64,000 nucleotides of DNA from Lumnitzera littorea (taxonomy: Eukaryota > Streptophyta > Magnoliopsida > Myrtales > Combretaceae). Below the pieces are notes generated by a model that saw only the letters and a list, made by a program, of their open reading frames with translations, did not search any database and was not told where the DNA came from. Below are positions 35,897-48,621 of the stretch, piece after piece. The translations under genes and the position numbers were made by a program. How positions within the stretch are numbered: position 1 is the stretch's first letter; the number at the start of each line of letters is the position of its first letter. The stretch is from contig JAMXBB010000011.1 in NCBI GenBank assembly GCA_024138015.1, positions 32,442,047 through 32,506,046 of the forward strand. Direction: 5' to 3'.

Positions 35897-36790
35897 AATG
35901 TAGGTTGGTGGTTTGGTTAGAGTGGAAAGAAGTAGACATTAGGTGCATAGATATGGGAGACAATAGAATACTTTGGGAATATTCAATCCCATCTATTAGT
36001 GACATAACTCTAATCCTCAACCTACCTAAAATTCAAGCTGTAAACTTTAAGCTCAACCCTGAGTTTCTTAAATTTGTCTACGATATACAATTTCAGAGAA
36101 ATCTAAATGAAGATCTACATGAGCACATTTAAGAGTTTCACCAATTCTGCTCAATAATTGAATATCAGGGAGTTTTGAACGATGCCTTAATATTGAGGTT
36201 GTTCTCCTTTTCTCTTAAAGGAAGTGCAAGGAGATGGTTTTATGGATTGAAGGGGCAAGATATAGACACTTGGGATAAATTAGCCTCTCGTTTTCTTGCA
36301 CATTTTTTTCGACTAAACAAAGTTACTGCCTTTCGCTTAAGATATTGACACTTACACAAAGGGAAAGAGAACCTTTGAGTGAAGCTTGGGAACAATTTAA
36401 GCGAATACTAAGACAATGCCCTTGACATAGGATGTCTAAAGGACAACAATTGCAAACTTTTTATAGTAGACTCAATCATAAGGTTAGATTATTGGTAGAT
36501 ATTACTGTTGGAGGTAATTTATTGAGTAAAACAGAGAATGAAACATGTGAATTGCTTGAAGTGATAACATATAGTAATAGGAATCAAAGAGTTTGTGCTC
36601 ATAGAGAGAGGTTGCTAAGGAGTTGACCAAAGGGGAAATCAACCAACTAAAGGAACAAGTCGGAATGTTGTCTAAGTAGTTTGACAACCAAAACAAAGTT
36701 AGGTATGCTTGTACGCAAGAGGTCCAAATAATTAAGTTAGTGCTAAATGTGAGTTTGCTCATGATGAACAAAATTTTCCTTAATTAGGGC
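35897..36790 (+). pseudogene. Athila gag remnant
   Basis: Pieces in different frames give FKLNPEFLKFVYDIQFQRNLNEDLHEHI-EFHQFC, then LRLFSFSLKGSARRWFYGLKGQDIDTWDKLASRFLAHFF, then LSEAWEQFKRILRQCP, then QTFYSRLNHKVRLLVDITVGGNLLSKTENETCELLE. These match the Athila/Tat gag core (F..GL..EDP..HI..F...C....LRLFPFSL...A..WL.SLP...I.TW..L...FL..FF; F..GL....R...D..AGG....KT..EA..LIE). Gag forms the particle that packages element RNA. The start of gag was displaced by the solo LTR just upstream. Several stops are present. Confidence 0.8.
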
Positions 36791-37321
36791 GAGTCAGGAC
36801 ATTAAAGTACAACCCTGAGACTTCCCTTAAGTAATCACCAGTGAACTCATTTGGAAAATCACTAAGGTTATCTTTCAATAAGGCTGAGGAAAACATAACT
36901 ATGGATGGACTTAGTGACTTACTCAAGGGAACTCTAAAGGGTAGCTTAGAAATTAGGAAAGAGCCTTGGAACTGTTTGAACGAATTTCTCTAAAACCATG
37001 ACGTAGAACATTCATAGTTAGAAAAACAACTTAGAGAACTCTTGGAAGCACTACATTTACTTAAGGAAAATGACACTATGGTAGGAAGCGAATAGCAATC
37101 ACCTAACAAAGTTAAGGCAATCTAGCTAAGAATTGGAAAGGAAATTAAACGACCATGTCTCCAATGGGAGTGTGAATCTATAGCTAGGAATGTAAAGGAA
37201 AAGGTAGATGAAGAAAAGCAGAAATAAAGAAACAACCCTTCCCTTGAGAAAGAAAGTGAACCATGAGTTTATACCCCTCCAATGCCCTTCCTAACTAGAT
37301 TAAAATGAAAAAAACTGGACC

Positions 37322-37910
37322 AACAATTTGCCAAATTCTTGGAAACATTCAAACAGTTGCATATTAATGTACCCCTTTTTGAGGCTCATGAGCAGATGCC
37401 TTCATATGCAAAATTAATGAAGGAAATTTTAACTCAAAAAAGAAAGGCAGAGAAGGAAGTGATGATGCTCTTTGAGGAGTGCCTTGCTACCATGCCAGAT
37501 GCATTACCAAGGAAGTTAAAGGACCTTGGAAGCTTAATAATTCCTTGCATATTAGGAGGGTCATTTGAGAGCAAGGCATTGTGTGATTCAAGTGCAAGCA
37601 TTAATTTAATGCCATATTCTCTATTCAAATTGCTTGAACTAGAAGAGTGTAAGCCAACTAAAATGTCCCTTCAACTAGTAGATAGAAGTGTTAAATATCC
37701 TTGAGGGATAGTTGAAGACATGCTTGTGATTGTTGGTAGATTTGTTTTCCCTGTAGACTTTGTTGTACTAGACGTGGATGTTAACAAATATGTCCCTTTA
37801 ATCTTAGGAAGGTTGTCTTAAGCCACTACATAAGCAATGATAAATGTTAAAGAGGGAAAGCTTACACTGACTACACTTGATGAGGAAATCACAATTGAAG
37901 TACCTTGAGT
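37322..37910 (+). pseudogene. Athila protease region
   Basis: Starts QQFAKFLETFKQLHINVPLFEAHEQMPSYAKLMKEIL, the classic Athila linker before protease (F...FKKL.INIPF.EAL.QMP.Y.KF.K..L). Then come LPRKLKDLGSLIIPC and ALCDSSASINLMPYSLFKLLEL, where the usual Athila aspartic motif is CDLGASINLMP. The catalytic Asp is kept but the Gly is Ser. ADRSxxYP/GIVEDMLV, FVVLDVDVN and PLILGR motifs follow. A run of 121 codons (37339-37704) is open, the longest intact piece of this element. Stops follow. Confidence 0.85.
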
Positions 37911-38149
37911 GATGAAGTTACCACAAGGAGCTAATGATTGTCATTCTATGGAATTGGCTGATGATTTAATGGAAGAGTCATAAGGGGAGGATATTGGTGA
38001 AGCGAGATATGGAGTAATAGCGATAGTGACATAGATGAGGAAGATGATCTAGAAGGGGGTACAGTTGAAAATGTAGCCGGTGTTTGGTTAAAAGTAGTAA
38101 AGTAGTAACAATTGAGCCTAATAAGGACAAACCCCGACCATCAATTGAA

Positions 38150-39185
38150 ATCTTACCTTAGTTGAAATTAAAGCGGTTGCTAAATAATCTAAAATATGCC
38201 TTTTTAGGAGAGAGAGAAACTTTGCCAATGATAGTAGCCTTTGATTTATCATAGGAAAAAGAGCAAAAATTGCTAGAGATGCTAAAAAGGAACAAAGAGG
38301 CTAATAATTGGACCATAGTAGATATATATGGCATTTACCCTTCATTACACATGCATAGGATTTTTGTTGAATTGGAGTGTAAACTTGTACAACCATAGAG
38401 ACAATACAATCCCATTGTGCAAGAAGCAGTAAAAAAGGAAGTGGTAAAATTATTAGATGCATGGATAATCTACCTAATTTCAAATAGTAAATGGATAAGT
38501 CATGTCTAAGTGGTCCCAAAGAAAGGAGGAATGACTGATGTGAGAAATGAGAAGAATGAGTTAATCTTAACAAGGATAGTGATAGGATGGTGATTGTGCA
38601 TAGATTATCATAAGTTAAATGATGTCACATGAAAAGGTCATTTCCCTTTGTCATTCATTGATTAGATGGTTGAGCGACTGGCAAGGCATTTGCTTCTTAG
38701 AAGGATATTCAAGATACACTTAAATCCTTGTGGTACTTGAAGATCAAGTAAAGACCACTTTTACATGCCCATACAGGACATTTGCAACCAGAATAATGCT
38801 AGTAAGACTTTGCAATGCTCCAGCAACCTTTCAGTGATGCATGATGTTAGTATTCTCAAACATGATCGAGCATGGGATAGAGGTATACATGGATGATTTT
38901 TCTGTATATGGAGAAACATTTGAGAAATGTCTTGACAATTTGGTAACGGTTTTGAAATGTTGTAAGGAGACTCACTTAGTGCTTAATTGGGAGAAATGCA
39001 ACTTCATGGTACAAGAGGTAATTATACTAGGACATAAAATCTCTAAGCGAGGGATAGAGGTGGATAAAGGAAAGGTGCAAGTGTTTGCTAAGCTGCCTCT
39101 ACTTACTAATGTGAAGGGCATTAGAAGTTTTCTTGGCCATGCAGGACTCTATCATCGATTTATTAAGGATTTCGCTAGAATTTAA
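38150..39185 (+). pseudogene. Athila reverse transcriptase
   Basis: Pieces read LKRLLNNLKYAFLGERETLPMIVAFDLS, VQEAVKKEVVKLLDAWIIYLISNSKWISHV-VVPKKGG, LCIDYHKLNDVT-KGHFPLSFID, then an open 114-residue stretch from 38841 with EVYMDDFSVYGETFEKCLDNL, LNWEKCNFMVQE, ILGHKISKRGIEVDKGKV and IRSFLGHAGLYHRFIKDFARI. YMDD is the RT active-site motif and is intact here, while the upstream fingers and palm pieces are broken. The order and motifs are those of Ty3/gypsy RT. Confidence 0.88.
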
Positions 39186-39720
39186 AAACCATTGTGTGTT
39201 TACTAGCAAAAGATGTGCCTTTTGATTTTAACTATGAATGTAGGAATGCATTTGAAATATTGAAGGAAAAATAAGTGATAGCACTAATCATAATAGCTCT
39301 TGGTTGGACACTAACTTTTGAGCTCATGTGTGATGTGGGTAACATTGCTTTGATATAGTCTTGTGATAAAGGAAAAATAAGGTTTTCTAAACAATTTACT
39401 ATGTAAGCAAGATGCTAAATGATGTTAAAAAAATTATGCAACCAATAAAAAGGAATTGCTTGTAGTAGTATTCTCATGTGATAAGTTTTGATTGTACTTG
39501 ATAGGGTCCAAGATAATAAAATACGCAGACCATACGGCTTTAAGGTATCTATTGAATAAACCAAATGCTAAATTAAGGCTTATCCATTGGGTCCTCCTTC
39601 AACAAGAATTTGATTTGTAGTGAGAACCTAGTGGCAAATTATTTGTCACGAATCACCACTAGTGAAAGTAACTAGCCTATTCATGAAAGCTTTCTAAATG
39701 AGCAACTATACATGATTGGT
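39186..39720 (+). pseudogene. Athila RNase H remnant
   Basis: In broken frames, PLCVLLAKDVPFDFNYECRNAFEILKEK, then a degraded LMCDVGN segment, KKELLVVVFSCDKF and KIIKYADHTALRYLLNKPNAKLRLIHWVLLQQEFD correspond to the gypsy RNase H (F.F...C..AF..LK..L; YATTEKELLAVVFA..KFR.YL....V.v.TDHaAL.yL). RNase H removes the RNA strand during reverse transcription. Not functional here. Confidence 0.7.
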
Positions 39721-39789
39721 TCAACTCAGTTGCCTTGGTATGCAAACATATTCAACTATTTGGTTGGATGGATTAAGTCATATGGTTTT

Positions 39790-40980
39790 GATTACAATCA
39801 ATAAAGAAGATTTTTGAAGGAGGTGTAGAACTATTTGTAGGAAGAGCCATATATGTTCAAGTGTTGTGCATACCAAGTGATCAGGCATTGTGTAACCACC
39901 ATGGAAGCACATGGCATTATTACTTACTGTCATGTGGAACATGTAAGGGGACATTTTGGAGCATATCATATGGTAGCAAAGTTTTTGCAATGTGGTTTTT
40001 ACTGGCCTACTATTTTGTTGACCGCAAAGAGTACCTTATGTAGTGCTCAAGATGTCAAAGAATGGGTAGTATATCAAAGCAAAAAGAAATGCTACAATAA
40101 GGGATTCTTTTCATCAAGGTTTTTGATGTTTGGAGAATAGACTTCATGGGGCCATTCCCTTCATCAATGTCTAATAAATACATTTTGGTGGTAGTGGATT
40201 ATGTTTCAAAGTAGGTGGAAGTAGTTGTCGTACCTACTGATGATTCTTGGAATGTCCTTAAGTTTCTTAAGAAAAACATCTTCACATGTTTTGGGGTTTT
40301 AAGGGCATAATTAGCGATGGGGGAACACATTTTTATAACAATCAAGTTGATAGTTTATTAGCCAAGTATGTGATTAAAAATAAGATGGCATCATTTTATC
40401 ATCCTTAGATAAGCAGACAGGTTGAACTATCAAACCAAGATTTAAAGCAAATTTTGGAAAAAACTATCAACACTTCTACGAAGGATTAGGCTTCAAAATT
40501 AGATGATGTATTATGGGCTTATAGAACAACTTACAAAACCCCCCCAAGGATGTTCCCCTACTAAATGGTTTATGGGAAAGCATGTCATCTCCCAATTGAG
40601 ATCGAACATAAAGCGTATTGGGTAATTAAATTCTTGAACTTTGATAAAAATCTAGTAGGAAACCATTGGATGATCTAGAAGAGTTTAGAAATGAAACTTT
40701 TAAGAATGTTTGAATCTACAAAGAGAAGATAAAGAGGTTGTAGGACAAGAATATACTCTCAAGAGTTTTGAAGTTAGATAGATAGCTCTCATGTATAATG
40801 CTCGATTAAGATTGTTTTTGGGTAAACTTCCATCAAAATGGACATGACCATACATGATAATAAGAATATCACCTTACAGGGTAATTGAAGTTAGAGGAGA
40901 AGAAGGAGAAACCTTCACACTTTTTATGAGACGAAAGAACATGAATCTATTAAACAAATTACTTTTCTAGTGGACCCACC
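39790..40980 (+). pseudogene. Athila integrase remnant
   Basis: Reads HVEHVRGHFGAYHMVAKFLQCGFYWPTI (the HHCC zinc-finger region), then in another frame FDVWxIDFMGPFPSS and NKYILVVVDYVSK-VEVVVVPTDD, then a GTHFYNNQ segment, SNQDLKQILEKT and LWAYRTTYKTPP. These are the integrase core with its first two Asp-type positions (ID, DGGTHF) and the GPY/F region. Integrase joins element cDNA to the chromosome. Many stops are present. The conserved order supports an Athila-like element. Confidence 0.8.
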
Positions 40981-41413
40981 TTGAACCTGAACCAAAAAGC
41001 TAAGTTAAAGGCTTAGAAAAAGGCACTTGCCGAGAGGTATCTTGACCTACCATCTTTACTCTATCCTTTTATTCAAGTTTATGTCTAAGCATTTTTAATT
41101 TTAAGTCTTTTTAGTTATGTCTTTTCTAATGTTATGCAAGCACCTATGAATAAATAAAAGAAATGTTGAATCCATTGATTTAGAGATAATATCAACGAAT
41201 TCTAAAGGTGTTTGAGAAATTCGAAACACGCCAAGAAACTAAGGGAGTTTAGTTCTAAATTTCCCCTTTACTTTCCATTATTTGTATGAGCCCTTAAAAT
41301 TGCATTTAGGGAATCGTACTCGGATTAAAGGCCCTTGGGAAAAATTTATCTTATTGAGCTTAAACTTTATGACTGATAGAAAAGTTAGTCAAAGTGACTT
41401 AGTGGAGTTAGAT

Positions 41414-44400
41414 TGTAAAACTAATGACAAAAAATCTCAATTTTAGCCTTGTAAGTGTGATTATTTAATATAATATAAAAGCCGTCGAAACTTCTAAAAT
41501 CGAACTTGAAATGTGACAATAACTTAAAGGTAAGTTAATTGAGCTATAAAAGGAAATAATATAGCATAATATATTATATGAATATATATGTATTTTTATG
41601 AATATACCTAGTATATATAATAATTATACGTGTAAATTAATCCAAAGTAATATAATTATATATAATAAGTGATAAACTCATAAAAATAAGTGGGAAATAT
41701 ATCTTAAAAATAAAAGATATGCTACAAACATGATTATATGTATGTAATTACTTATTATGTATAATATGTATATATATGATATATACCCGTGTATTAATAA
41801 AATTACCAAATATTATATAAAATAATAAAATATTGGAAATTTACTCAAAAATCTATCAAATCCTATCCAAAAGCCATGGATTTTATTAGATTTCATTGTA
41901 GCATCATCCAAGCACCTGGAAAGGTTGAATCAAAAGAAGATTTAAGCTCAGCAAGACACATCATGCTTAGTTAAATGAGGGAAAAGTAAAAGAAAAATAA
42001 AAAAAGGAAAGAAAATTGCAACCGACCCTGATTCTCTATAAATAGGACTCCTTAAACTAAATTTCATACTTTAGATACTTAGGACACTTAAAAAAAATTT
42101 GTAGGGAAAAAGATAGAAAAAAAAAGGGAAAAACAGAGCAAAGACCGAACCCAACTAGTTCCCTAACCTTCTAATGACCTGCTATTGAACCCTGCCACCA
42201 CTAAGTAGAGCTACTAGCGTCTAGCATTTCTGACAACTTTCCATTAGCCAACGGTAGCTAAAGCACTAATGAACAGGTCGGTTTAAATTTTTCCTTATTT
42301 TTCCTTTATTTTCTAAAAATATTAAAATTATCCAAAAAATTATGAAAAAAATTATTTTTAGGTTATTTTAGATATAATTTCATGTGGAATTTTTATTTTT
42401 GTAAAATTTCAAATATTATATATACTTTCTTAAATAAGTCACTATTCATCCGAAATTTGAAATTCAAAATAAATGTACTAAATAATATTGTTTCTAGCTC
42501 AAAATTTTTATATAGAATACATATGACATGTAGCCAGATTTTTAATTTAAGTATGTGTAATATTTATTATAATTTTTTACCCTAAAAATAACTAGAAATA
42601 GAGCGAAATTATGCAATAAATAGATTTTTTAAAAAAATTAATTGATGAAATGGATGTCTACTAGCTTTTGGTGATTCATAATAATATTAGGACATATTGA
42701 AAGAAATTTTGTATAAAAATGATAATATTTGCTCAATAAAATGTAATTTACGAGTAAAAAGGTAATTATGTATATATAAGCAATAAACCTGATAGCATGA
42801 AACCATATACTGATTGAATTTTCCATATTTTTAGGAGTTTATAGAAATTTTAAGAGAATTATTTAGAGACTTGAGCTATTTATTTTGAATTTACTTAGTA
42901 AAATGGCTTAATATTCCAATTGGGGTACATTTTTAGTACTAATAGGCTAAAATGTGATAAATATCAAAATAAAACCTATACATGTACATGCTGGTTAGAT
43001 TTGGTGAAAATGAATTTTCAACTTATTTAGTGATAATTATATGATCGAGTTATGATATATATATATTAAGGTTACATATTACATTTATTATTAAGCTATA
43101 TTAGTAAATTATATAAAATATAGTCCATTTACATAAAATGAATATAATATGATAATACTTATTATAGGAACGTGTAAATATATTAGAAGCTAAAAATACC
43201 CTTTATAAGTCATATTTCGAAATAGAACCTGTAGTATGTATTGTTAGATTTATATGAATCTAATGATACTACTTTTACTAAAATTAACCTTAGGTAAAAT
43301 GACACATATATCGATAATATTATGAAAATTTATATACGATGATAACTTTATTGTAATTGAAATGTAAATTGACTGATTAAAAGTATGTTTCGATATGATT
43401 GAAATGATATATTATAAGTAATTATATAACTATATATATTATTGCTACTTAATATCTTAACATAACTTATATAATAAAACTATATTATATAACAAAAATA
43501 ATAATATACTTTAAATGTATATATATAACTTCATAATGAAATAGAAGAGTAGATAAAACCCTAACATTTTTGCAACGCTTACGAAAATTAAATTTGGGTT
43601 TTGTATATATAGGATTTCCCAGTGAGCAAAGCATCGACGATATAGGTCTTTCACAATAAATGTTAGGATATTTAAGTTAGGATATATAAGTTGGGATTAT
43701 GGCTTTACCGCTTGTTGAGCTACTATATTAAAGTATTTAGAGACTTAAGAATACTTTTGCTTGTGGCTGTAAACTAGTTGTTCATGCGCATGCTACATAT
43801 GTGATTGGTCTTCTGTTTGTAATAGGAGTTGAACTCCTTAGAGTGCTATTTTGCATGATAGCATAGTTTTGTATTGTGTGAAATTATTTCGCCATCCCTA
43901 AATAGAACTAATATTGATTTAATTGCTAATGTAATTAGATATGCATAGCAACCATTAGGGGAATGATTAGGAGTATCATACCAAATACCAACTTCTTTTA
44001 ATGAGGATAGCTGAAATAGTCTTTTCCTCATCTTTAGTCAAACTAAGTGACAAGCGAAGAGGTCATGATAAGGGTGGGGGCTATGGTTCAAAGGTGGTCA
44101 TGGGAGGAGGTATTCTTTATTGCACAAGCCCAGGTTTGGTTTGATTTAAAGTCATAATAAATTCCTCAATTCAGGTTAGAGCGGATGTAATTTCTTTGAC
44201 CTAACAATAGATTGGATAACATTATGTGATCTTTCAAGTGATTAAATTCATTGCATTTCATTATAATTAATAACCTTGTTTATGATTGTATGATACTCTT
44301 TCAACTCTATCCTACTTATTAAGCTAGTTATGCTCGCATCCCTATAGACCCTTTTGTAGGTGAGGAGTGAAAGTATAAGATGTACATATATCACTATCCT

Positions 44401-44821
44401 TAAGTTAGTATGTAGTTGGTTGGGCAAGTGAGGAAAGAAGAATCTACTGAATCTAGGCTTTTGACTTATCTTTTGGTTCTGAGAAAACTAATGAGGAATT
44501 CCCTTGGACACCTACTAGTTTCCTATCTCATTGTAAATAGACTTGGCTTTTGTAAACTTTTAATGTAAATTATAACTCTATGTGTAGAAATGTTGCATAA
44601 GTACTATTGTATTATCAAACAACTAGTAGTCATGAATAGGTATTTTGAAAAGTTATACTATATGTTTGATTATAGATGGGTGTTAGGCTAGATGCTTTAA
44701 GTTGGTTGAGTTACATACACCTTTTATAAACTATATCTACTATAGCAGTTGTAAAGTCAACTTCTATCTTAGGTTAGTTTACATGACAAGACTATTATGA
44801 CTTTTCCTGTTCAAGGCGTAA
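41414..44821 (+). mobile_element. Second solo LTR (~3.4 kb) in the Athila 3' region
   Basis: Related to the minus-strand LTR at 54171-57387. Shared blocks include the promoter CTCTATAAATAG, CTTA(C/T)TAAGCTA..(T/G)..TGCTC(G/A)CATCCCTATAGAC....TGTAGGTG (44326-44372) and GTAA(A/G)G(T/C)CAACTTCTATCTTAGG near the end. The start TGTAAAACTAATG resembles that of the solo LTR at 32471. The flanks TAGAT and TAGTT are a possible 5-bp duplication with one change. The terminal GGCATGACA has decayed to about GGCGTAA, so the right border is uncertain by a few bases. Confidence 0.7.
42035..42045 (+). promoter_or_regulatory. TATA box of the second solo LTR
   Basis: CTCTATAAATAGG sits about 620 bases into the LTR, the same position relative to the LTR end (2.7-2.8 kb) as the TATA box of the related minus-strand LTR at 56885-56896. 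Confidence 0.6.
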
Positions 44822-46002
44822 TAGTTTGCATACTGAATTGTGAGATATATATATTTAAATTAAAGTTAGGGGTAGGACAGTTAAACATAAACATTGAAGT
44901 TGTGTGATTTTGAGTGAACTTTAATAATTTAATTGAATTCTTGATATGTTATCCTTTTTGTGCATCGATAAGATAGTTTCTCTTTGAGAAGTTGGATCTA
45001 CCTTCCTTTGTGCTTTGTACTTTTAAATTTTGAAGTATGTTATCATTTATAAAATTTGCATGAAAGAAGGTAAAAAGAAGTGATTAGAGCTTTATTTTGA
45101 AATAAGTCCTTTGTGAATAAGTCGTGAATATTTCTCAAAACTTTATAATCAATTCATGGCATCTTTACTTTGTTTAGTTATGGCCAATTTATGTGTGGTT
45201 TAAAGATTTGGAGTTAAGGAAATGTTTTCATTAGGTGTTAGATTTTTGCTTTTTCGGAAGTTGACTTGTGTATATACACTATTCTTTTGAGGAATCAAGT
45301 GGTTTGTTAGTGTTATGTGAACTAAAGTGAGTACTGGATTTTATGTGAACATTCCCTAATCAATGTACAGCGAACGCCCGAAAAGAAATGAAGAATTGAT
45401 AGGAAGAAAATGATGGGAATTAAGAAAAGTCATTACTTATCAAAAGTATAACTCCATCATAAAAAGAAAATGGAGTAAAGAAAAGAAAAGAAAAGAAAGA
45501 AAATAGAAAGAAATAGAAAAAGTGAAAGTTGAAAATCCAAAAAGATAATAATAGGCAAAGTAAGAAAATTATTCCAAGTTAGGGAGGCTAAGTAAGGTAC
45601 GATTTAGTAGTTACTCTATGTTTTCATAGCATTAGCATACTTAAGAGACCAATAAGGAAGAAGTATATATGCTGGTCGACCAATTAAACACTGAGATCTT
45701 TTACTTAGTCTGAAATGTTAGACTTGATTTCAAATTTCATAAGCTTAACTTAAATGGGAAGTTAACTTCTCTAGGCATTGATTCTTGAATTAATTACATG
45801 GCCTTTAATTTATAAGCATTTGATTTGGCATAAGTGGAACAATTTCAACATCACTTCTAAAGGTTTATGCACTATATCAAGAGCATGTAAACTTTAAGCA
45901 TTCCATGTGTAACATATCTAGAATTACACCCAAGCATAAAAGGAAATGCATACTTATCCTATTGTCTTTTGAGTCACTTGATTTTTTTTTTTTTTTAACA
46001 TG
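44822..46002 (+). other. 3' untranslated region of the Athila element
   Basis: Between the second solo LTR and the polypurine tract no reading frame is found. 45463-45525 is a purine-rich stretch (GAAAAGAAAAG repeats). This is where some Athila elements carry an env-like ORF. None is recognisable here. Confidence 0.5.
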
Positions 46003-46037
46003 CTTGAGGACAAGCAAGGTTCTGAAGTTAAGGGTAG
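46003..46037 (+). other. Athila polypurine tract region
   Basis: TTGAGGACAAGCAAGG (46003-46018) followed by TTCTGAAGTTAAGGGTAG just before the 3' LTR matches the conserved TTGAGGACAAGCAAAG...GTGGGGG sequence that primes plus-strand synthesis in plant Athila/Tat elements. Confidence 0.75.
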
Positions 46038-47741
46038 TGATCGCAACTCAAAATATGTGATTTTTCCAACTTTAAAACCTACATTTGTGCAAAAATTCTT
46101 GAAAAGTTTAGTTAATTTATCATGAAATTAAGGTTTATATACAAAATGGATTAACTTGTGTAAAATTATTAAAAATGCATGAAAGAGTGTTGTTTTTAAA
46201 TGAATTTAATGTATTTTATATCTTACGTGCAGGTGTAAAGGGGCCAAAGTGAATGGCATTGGTGAATTTAGCTTACCAATCGATCAGTATGCCTTGAAGC
46301 ATTAAGGATATAGTAACTTGTTGAGTGATCAATCATAGGAGAAATTGGTGTCAAGAACAAAACATGCGAGGATTGATTCAACCATACCGATCGATTGGTA
46401 GCTCCAGCACCAAAGGATCGATAAGAGAAATTAGGGCTTAGGTTTTTTTACTAAAACCCTAATCCTTTTAAACACCGCATTTCATTAAACATAGAGACAA
46501 CTTGGAGCTAATATGTGTCTATTGATCGATCGATAGACCTTTATACCGATTGATTGGTAGCCCAATTTTATAAATAGTCCAATTTGCAGTTAGAAATGTG
46601 AGCTGCAATTAGGATTTTAGCATTTTTAGGTTTAGTTTTGTGGGCTCATTGTCTATTTTCTTGTTTTAGTGACTTGTTTATGATATTTGATGCTCATTTA
46701 AGCTTGTTTATTAAGTATTTGCTTCATTTTCTTCATTGAATCTCTTGTTAAGTTGTTATCCTTTTGTTTACTTATTCATCTATGGAGTTTGCTATTTATC
46801 TATCATTTCTTGTTCCCATTGTTCTTAATATGAGTGGCTAAGTTAATTTTAGTAGGTGTGTGAATATGTAGATCATGTAAATGGTGTAACCTTATAGTCA
46901 TGATATGGGTATGTGTGTTTAATTGGGATTTTGATTATTAGTATTGCATTTAGGCTCTTTAAGGTGCTTTTTAATGAAAATTTCAATGGGTTCTCTTGTG
47001 ATTATGAGATCGAGAGGAGATTAGTACTAGGAAGTGCCCTTAAGAGTTTATAGGGTGGCATGATTATGAGATCGAAGGAAGATTAGTTGTGTAATTCCTA
47101 ATTTGAGTCATTAAGTTGGTGGAATATCGGTGATGAGTTTTTATGCTTATGAGACTGAGAGGAGATTGAATTCATAATGTGTTATGTGGTCTTAGTGAGT
47201 TAGGATAGGTTATGAGACCAAAAGGAGATTGACCCCCTAATTCATAGGACTAGATTAGTTAACTCACGATAGGAATTAAGTGATTTAGGTAATCTTGTAG
47301 GGAAATAAGATCAAGAGGAGATTTTCCACTATATAGTTGAGTAAGATGCCTTACTTAAGATTGAACTTAAGTGAGTTCCGTTAAAACCCAATAAAAATTA
47401 TCCCTAATATCTTAACGGCATACCTTTACCATTACTCAGAAACATGTCATAAGCCTAAGTTTTTAGAATTTGTGTTTGTTGTTAAATTTCATTCTTGTTT
47501 AGTATCTTCAATTCACCACTTCTTATTTGATTTGCCTAGATTAGAGTAAGAAGTTAGAATTTGGTACTTAATTGAACCCTTTTCCCTAAGGAAATGACTT
47601 GGTAAATACTCACTCATTTTATTACTACAGATGATCTGACACATTAATCGGTTAAGAGATTGACACTATTTCTAAAAATTTCCATTTATAAAGTGCCTTT
47701 GAATTAATCAATTTTTATTTAGTACTCGTATTGTCTTGTCA
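46038..47741 (+). repeat. 3' LTR of the Athila element
   Basis: Starts TGATCGCAACTCAAAATATG and ends TTGTCTTGTCA. It keeps a TATA box TATAAATAG (46569-46577) and five variants of the TATGAGACCGAGAGGAGATT motif (47002-47325). It is about 100 bases shorter than the 5' LTR because of small deletions. Substitutions between the two LTRs are frequent, indicating an old insertion. Confidence 0.85.
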
Positions 47742-48124
47742 CCTTGATAATTTTTTCCTTTATTTTCTTAATTTTTTGGGGTTTTACATTGTTAAAACAT
47801 ATATTCTTTTTATTTGTTTATTTAATTTTTGCTAATAACTTCTTTTAGTCAAGTTTATAATTTTTTTGAACTAGTTTGTAATTGTTTGAAGCTAACTGAA
47901 CTTTCATTATGATTGGGTTCAATTCCGCCTAATTTGATTCAATATTTGCATTTTTTTCCCTTCTTAATATTGAATCTAATAACTTTTAGGTTGATATGAA
48001 TGTGAATTAGAAAATGACTGACTAAATTGCTAAAAATAGAGGGGCACCGATTAGACTAGATGCGACTACGGATGTTGATTACATAGCATGACAAGTGATG
48101 TAAATAAGACATTACGGTGCTTAT
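47742..48124. other. Spacer between the Athila and Tat elements
   Basis: AT-rich. A short stretch near 48035-48070 reads RGAPIRLDATTDVDYIA in one frame, but I cannot assign it. Confidence 0.3.
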
Positions 48125-48604
48125 TAATAGTCGGATTTTACCCTAAAATATTACTTAGCCATTTGATTGATGAGAAGTTGACTAATGCTAGTCTCAGCTA
48201 ATGCTTACTAAGACTCAGTCCACTTAATGAGCCTTGAAGCTTGGCTTGTTAATATGTTTGATTTGAGCTTAGGAAAGTGACCGAACAATTATGATATGAT
48301 ATGATCTTATTACATAACTACTCACTACTCTTATATTTTAGGAATGTGCTTGATTACAAGATCTTTATGTAGCCTACGACCAATGATTAATTGTTGTTTT
48401 AGACACTCGATATTCACTTATAAATATGAAAAGAAAACATTTTAAGAACTCCCTTCTAACCTTCGATTCTACATTCATTCACTTATTTCTCTCTTAAACA
48501 ATTATTGACTTAGATATTAGAATGACTACACTGGACTAGTCCCGGTACTACTTAGTCTCATATATTTTTGCAAGAACAAAGTCTTACCCTAAAATCACTC
48601 GACA
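48125..48604 (+). repeat. 5' LTR of the Tat element
   Basis: Aligns with 61435-61915 throughout: AGTCGGATTT, CTAAAATATTACT, CCACTTAATG, ATATTTTAGG, TTGATTACAAGATCTT, TTCATTCACTTATTTCTCT and GAACAAAGTCTT blocks. It ends ACTCGACA. The first bases read TAATAG where the 3' LTR has TGATAG. A TATA box TATAAATA lies at 48419-48426. Confidence 0.88.
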
Positions 48605-48607
48605 ATA

Positions 48608-48621
48608 TTTGATGCCATCTA
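48608..48621 (+). other. Tat primer-binding site
   Basis: TTTGATGCCATCTA four bases after the LTR corresponds to the Tat consensus TTTGGCGCC(A/G)TCTG, with a CpG-type change at GGCGCC. Confidence 0.7.

Larger units (their letters stand above)
30343..47741 (+). mobile_element. Athila-type Ty3/gypsy LTR retrotransposon, degenerate, with nested insertions
   Basis: Two long direct repeats (30343-32150 and 46038-47741) bracket a tRNA-type primer site, gag, protease, RT, RNase H, integrase and a polypurine tract, all on the + strand. Flanks CCTTT (30338-30342) and CCTTG (47742-47746) are a probable 5-bp target duplication with one change, supporting these borders. Removing two solo LTRs (32471-35896 and 41414-44821) leaves roughly 10.5 kb, the usual Athila size. 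Gag and protease sequences match Athila best. No env-like ORF was recognised between integrase and the 3' LTR. Stops throughout and LTR divergence indicate an old, dead copy. Confidence 0.88.

Noticed and set aside
35905..40980. Integrated pararetrovirus as the source of the RT sequence
   Set aside because: Paired LTRs, LTR-type primer site, polypurine tract, gag of Athila type and an integrase after RNase H all point to Ty3/gypsy retrotransposons. Pararetroviruses lack integrase and LTRs.
41050..46000. Env-like gene expected in some Athila elements
   Set aside because: After removing the solo LTR only AT-rich non-coding sequence remains. No open frame or membrane-protein signature.
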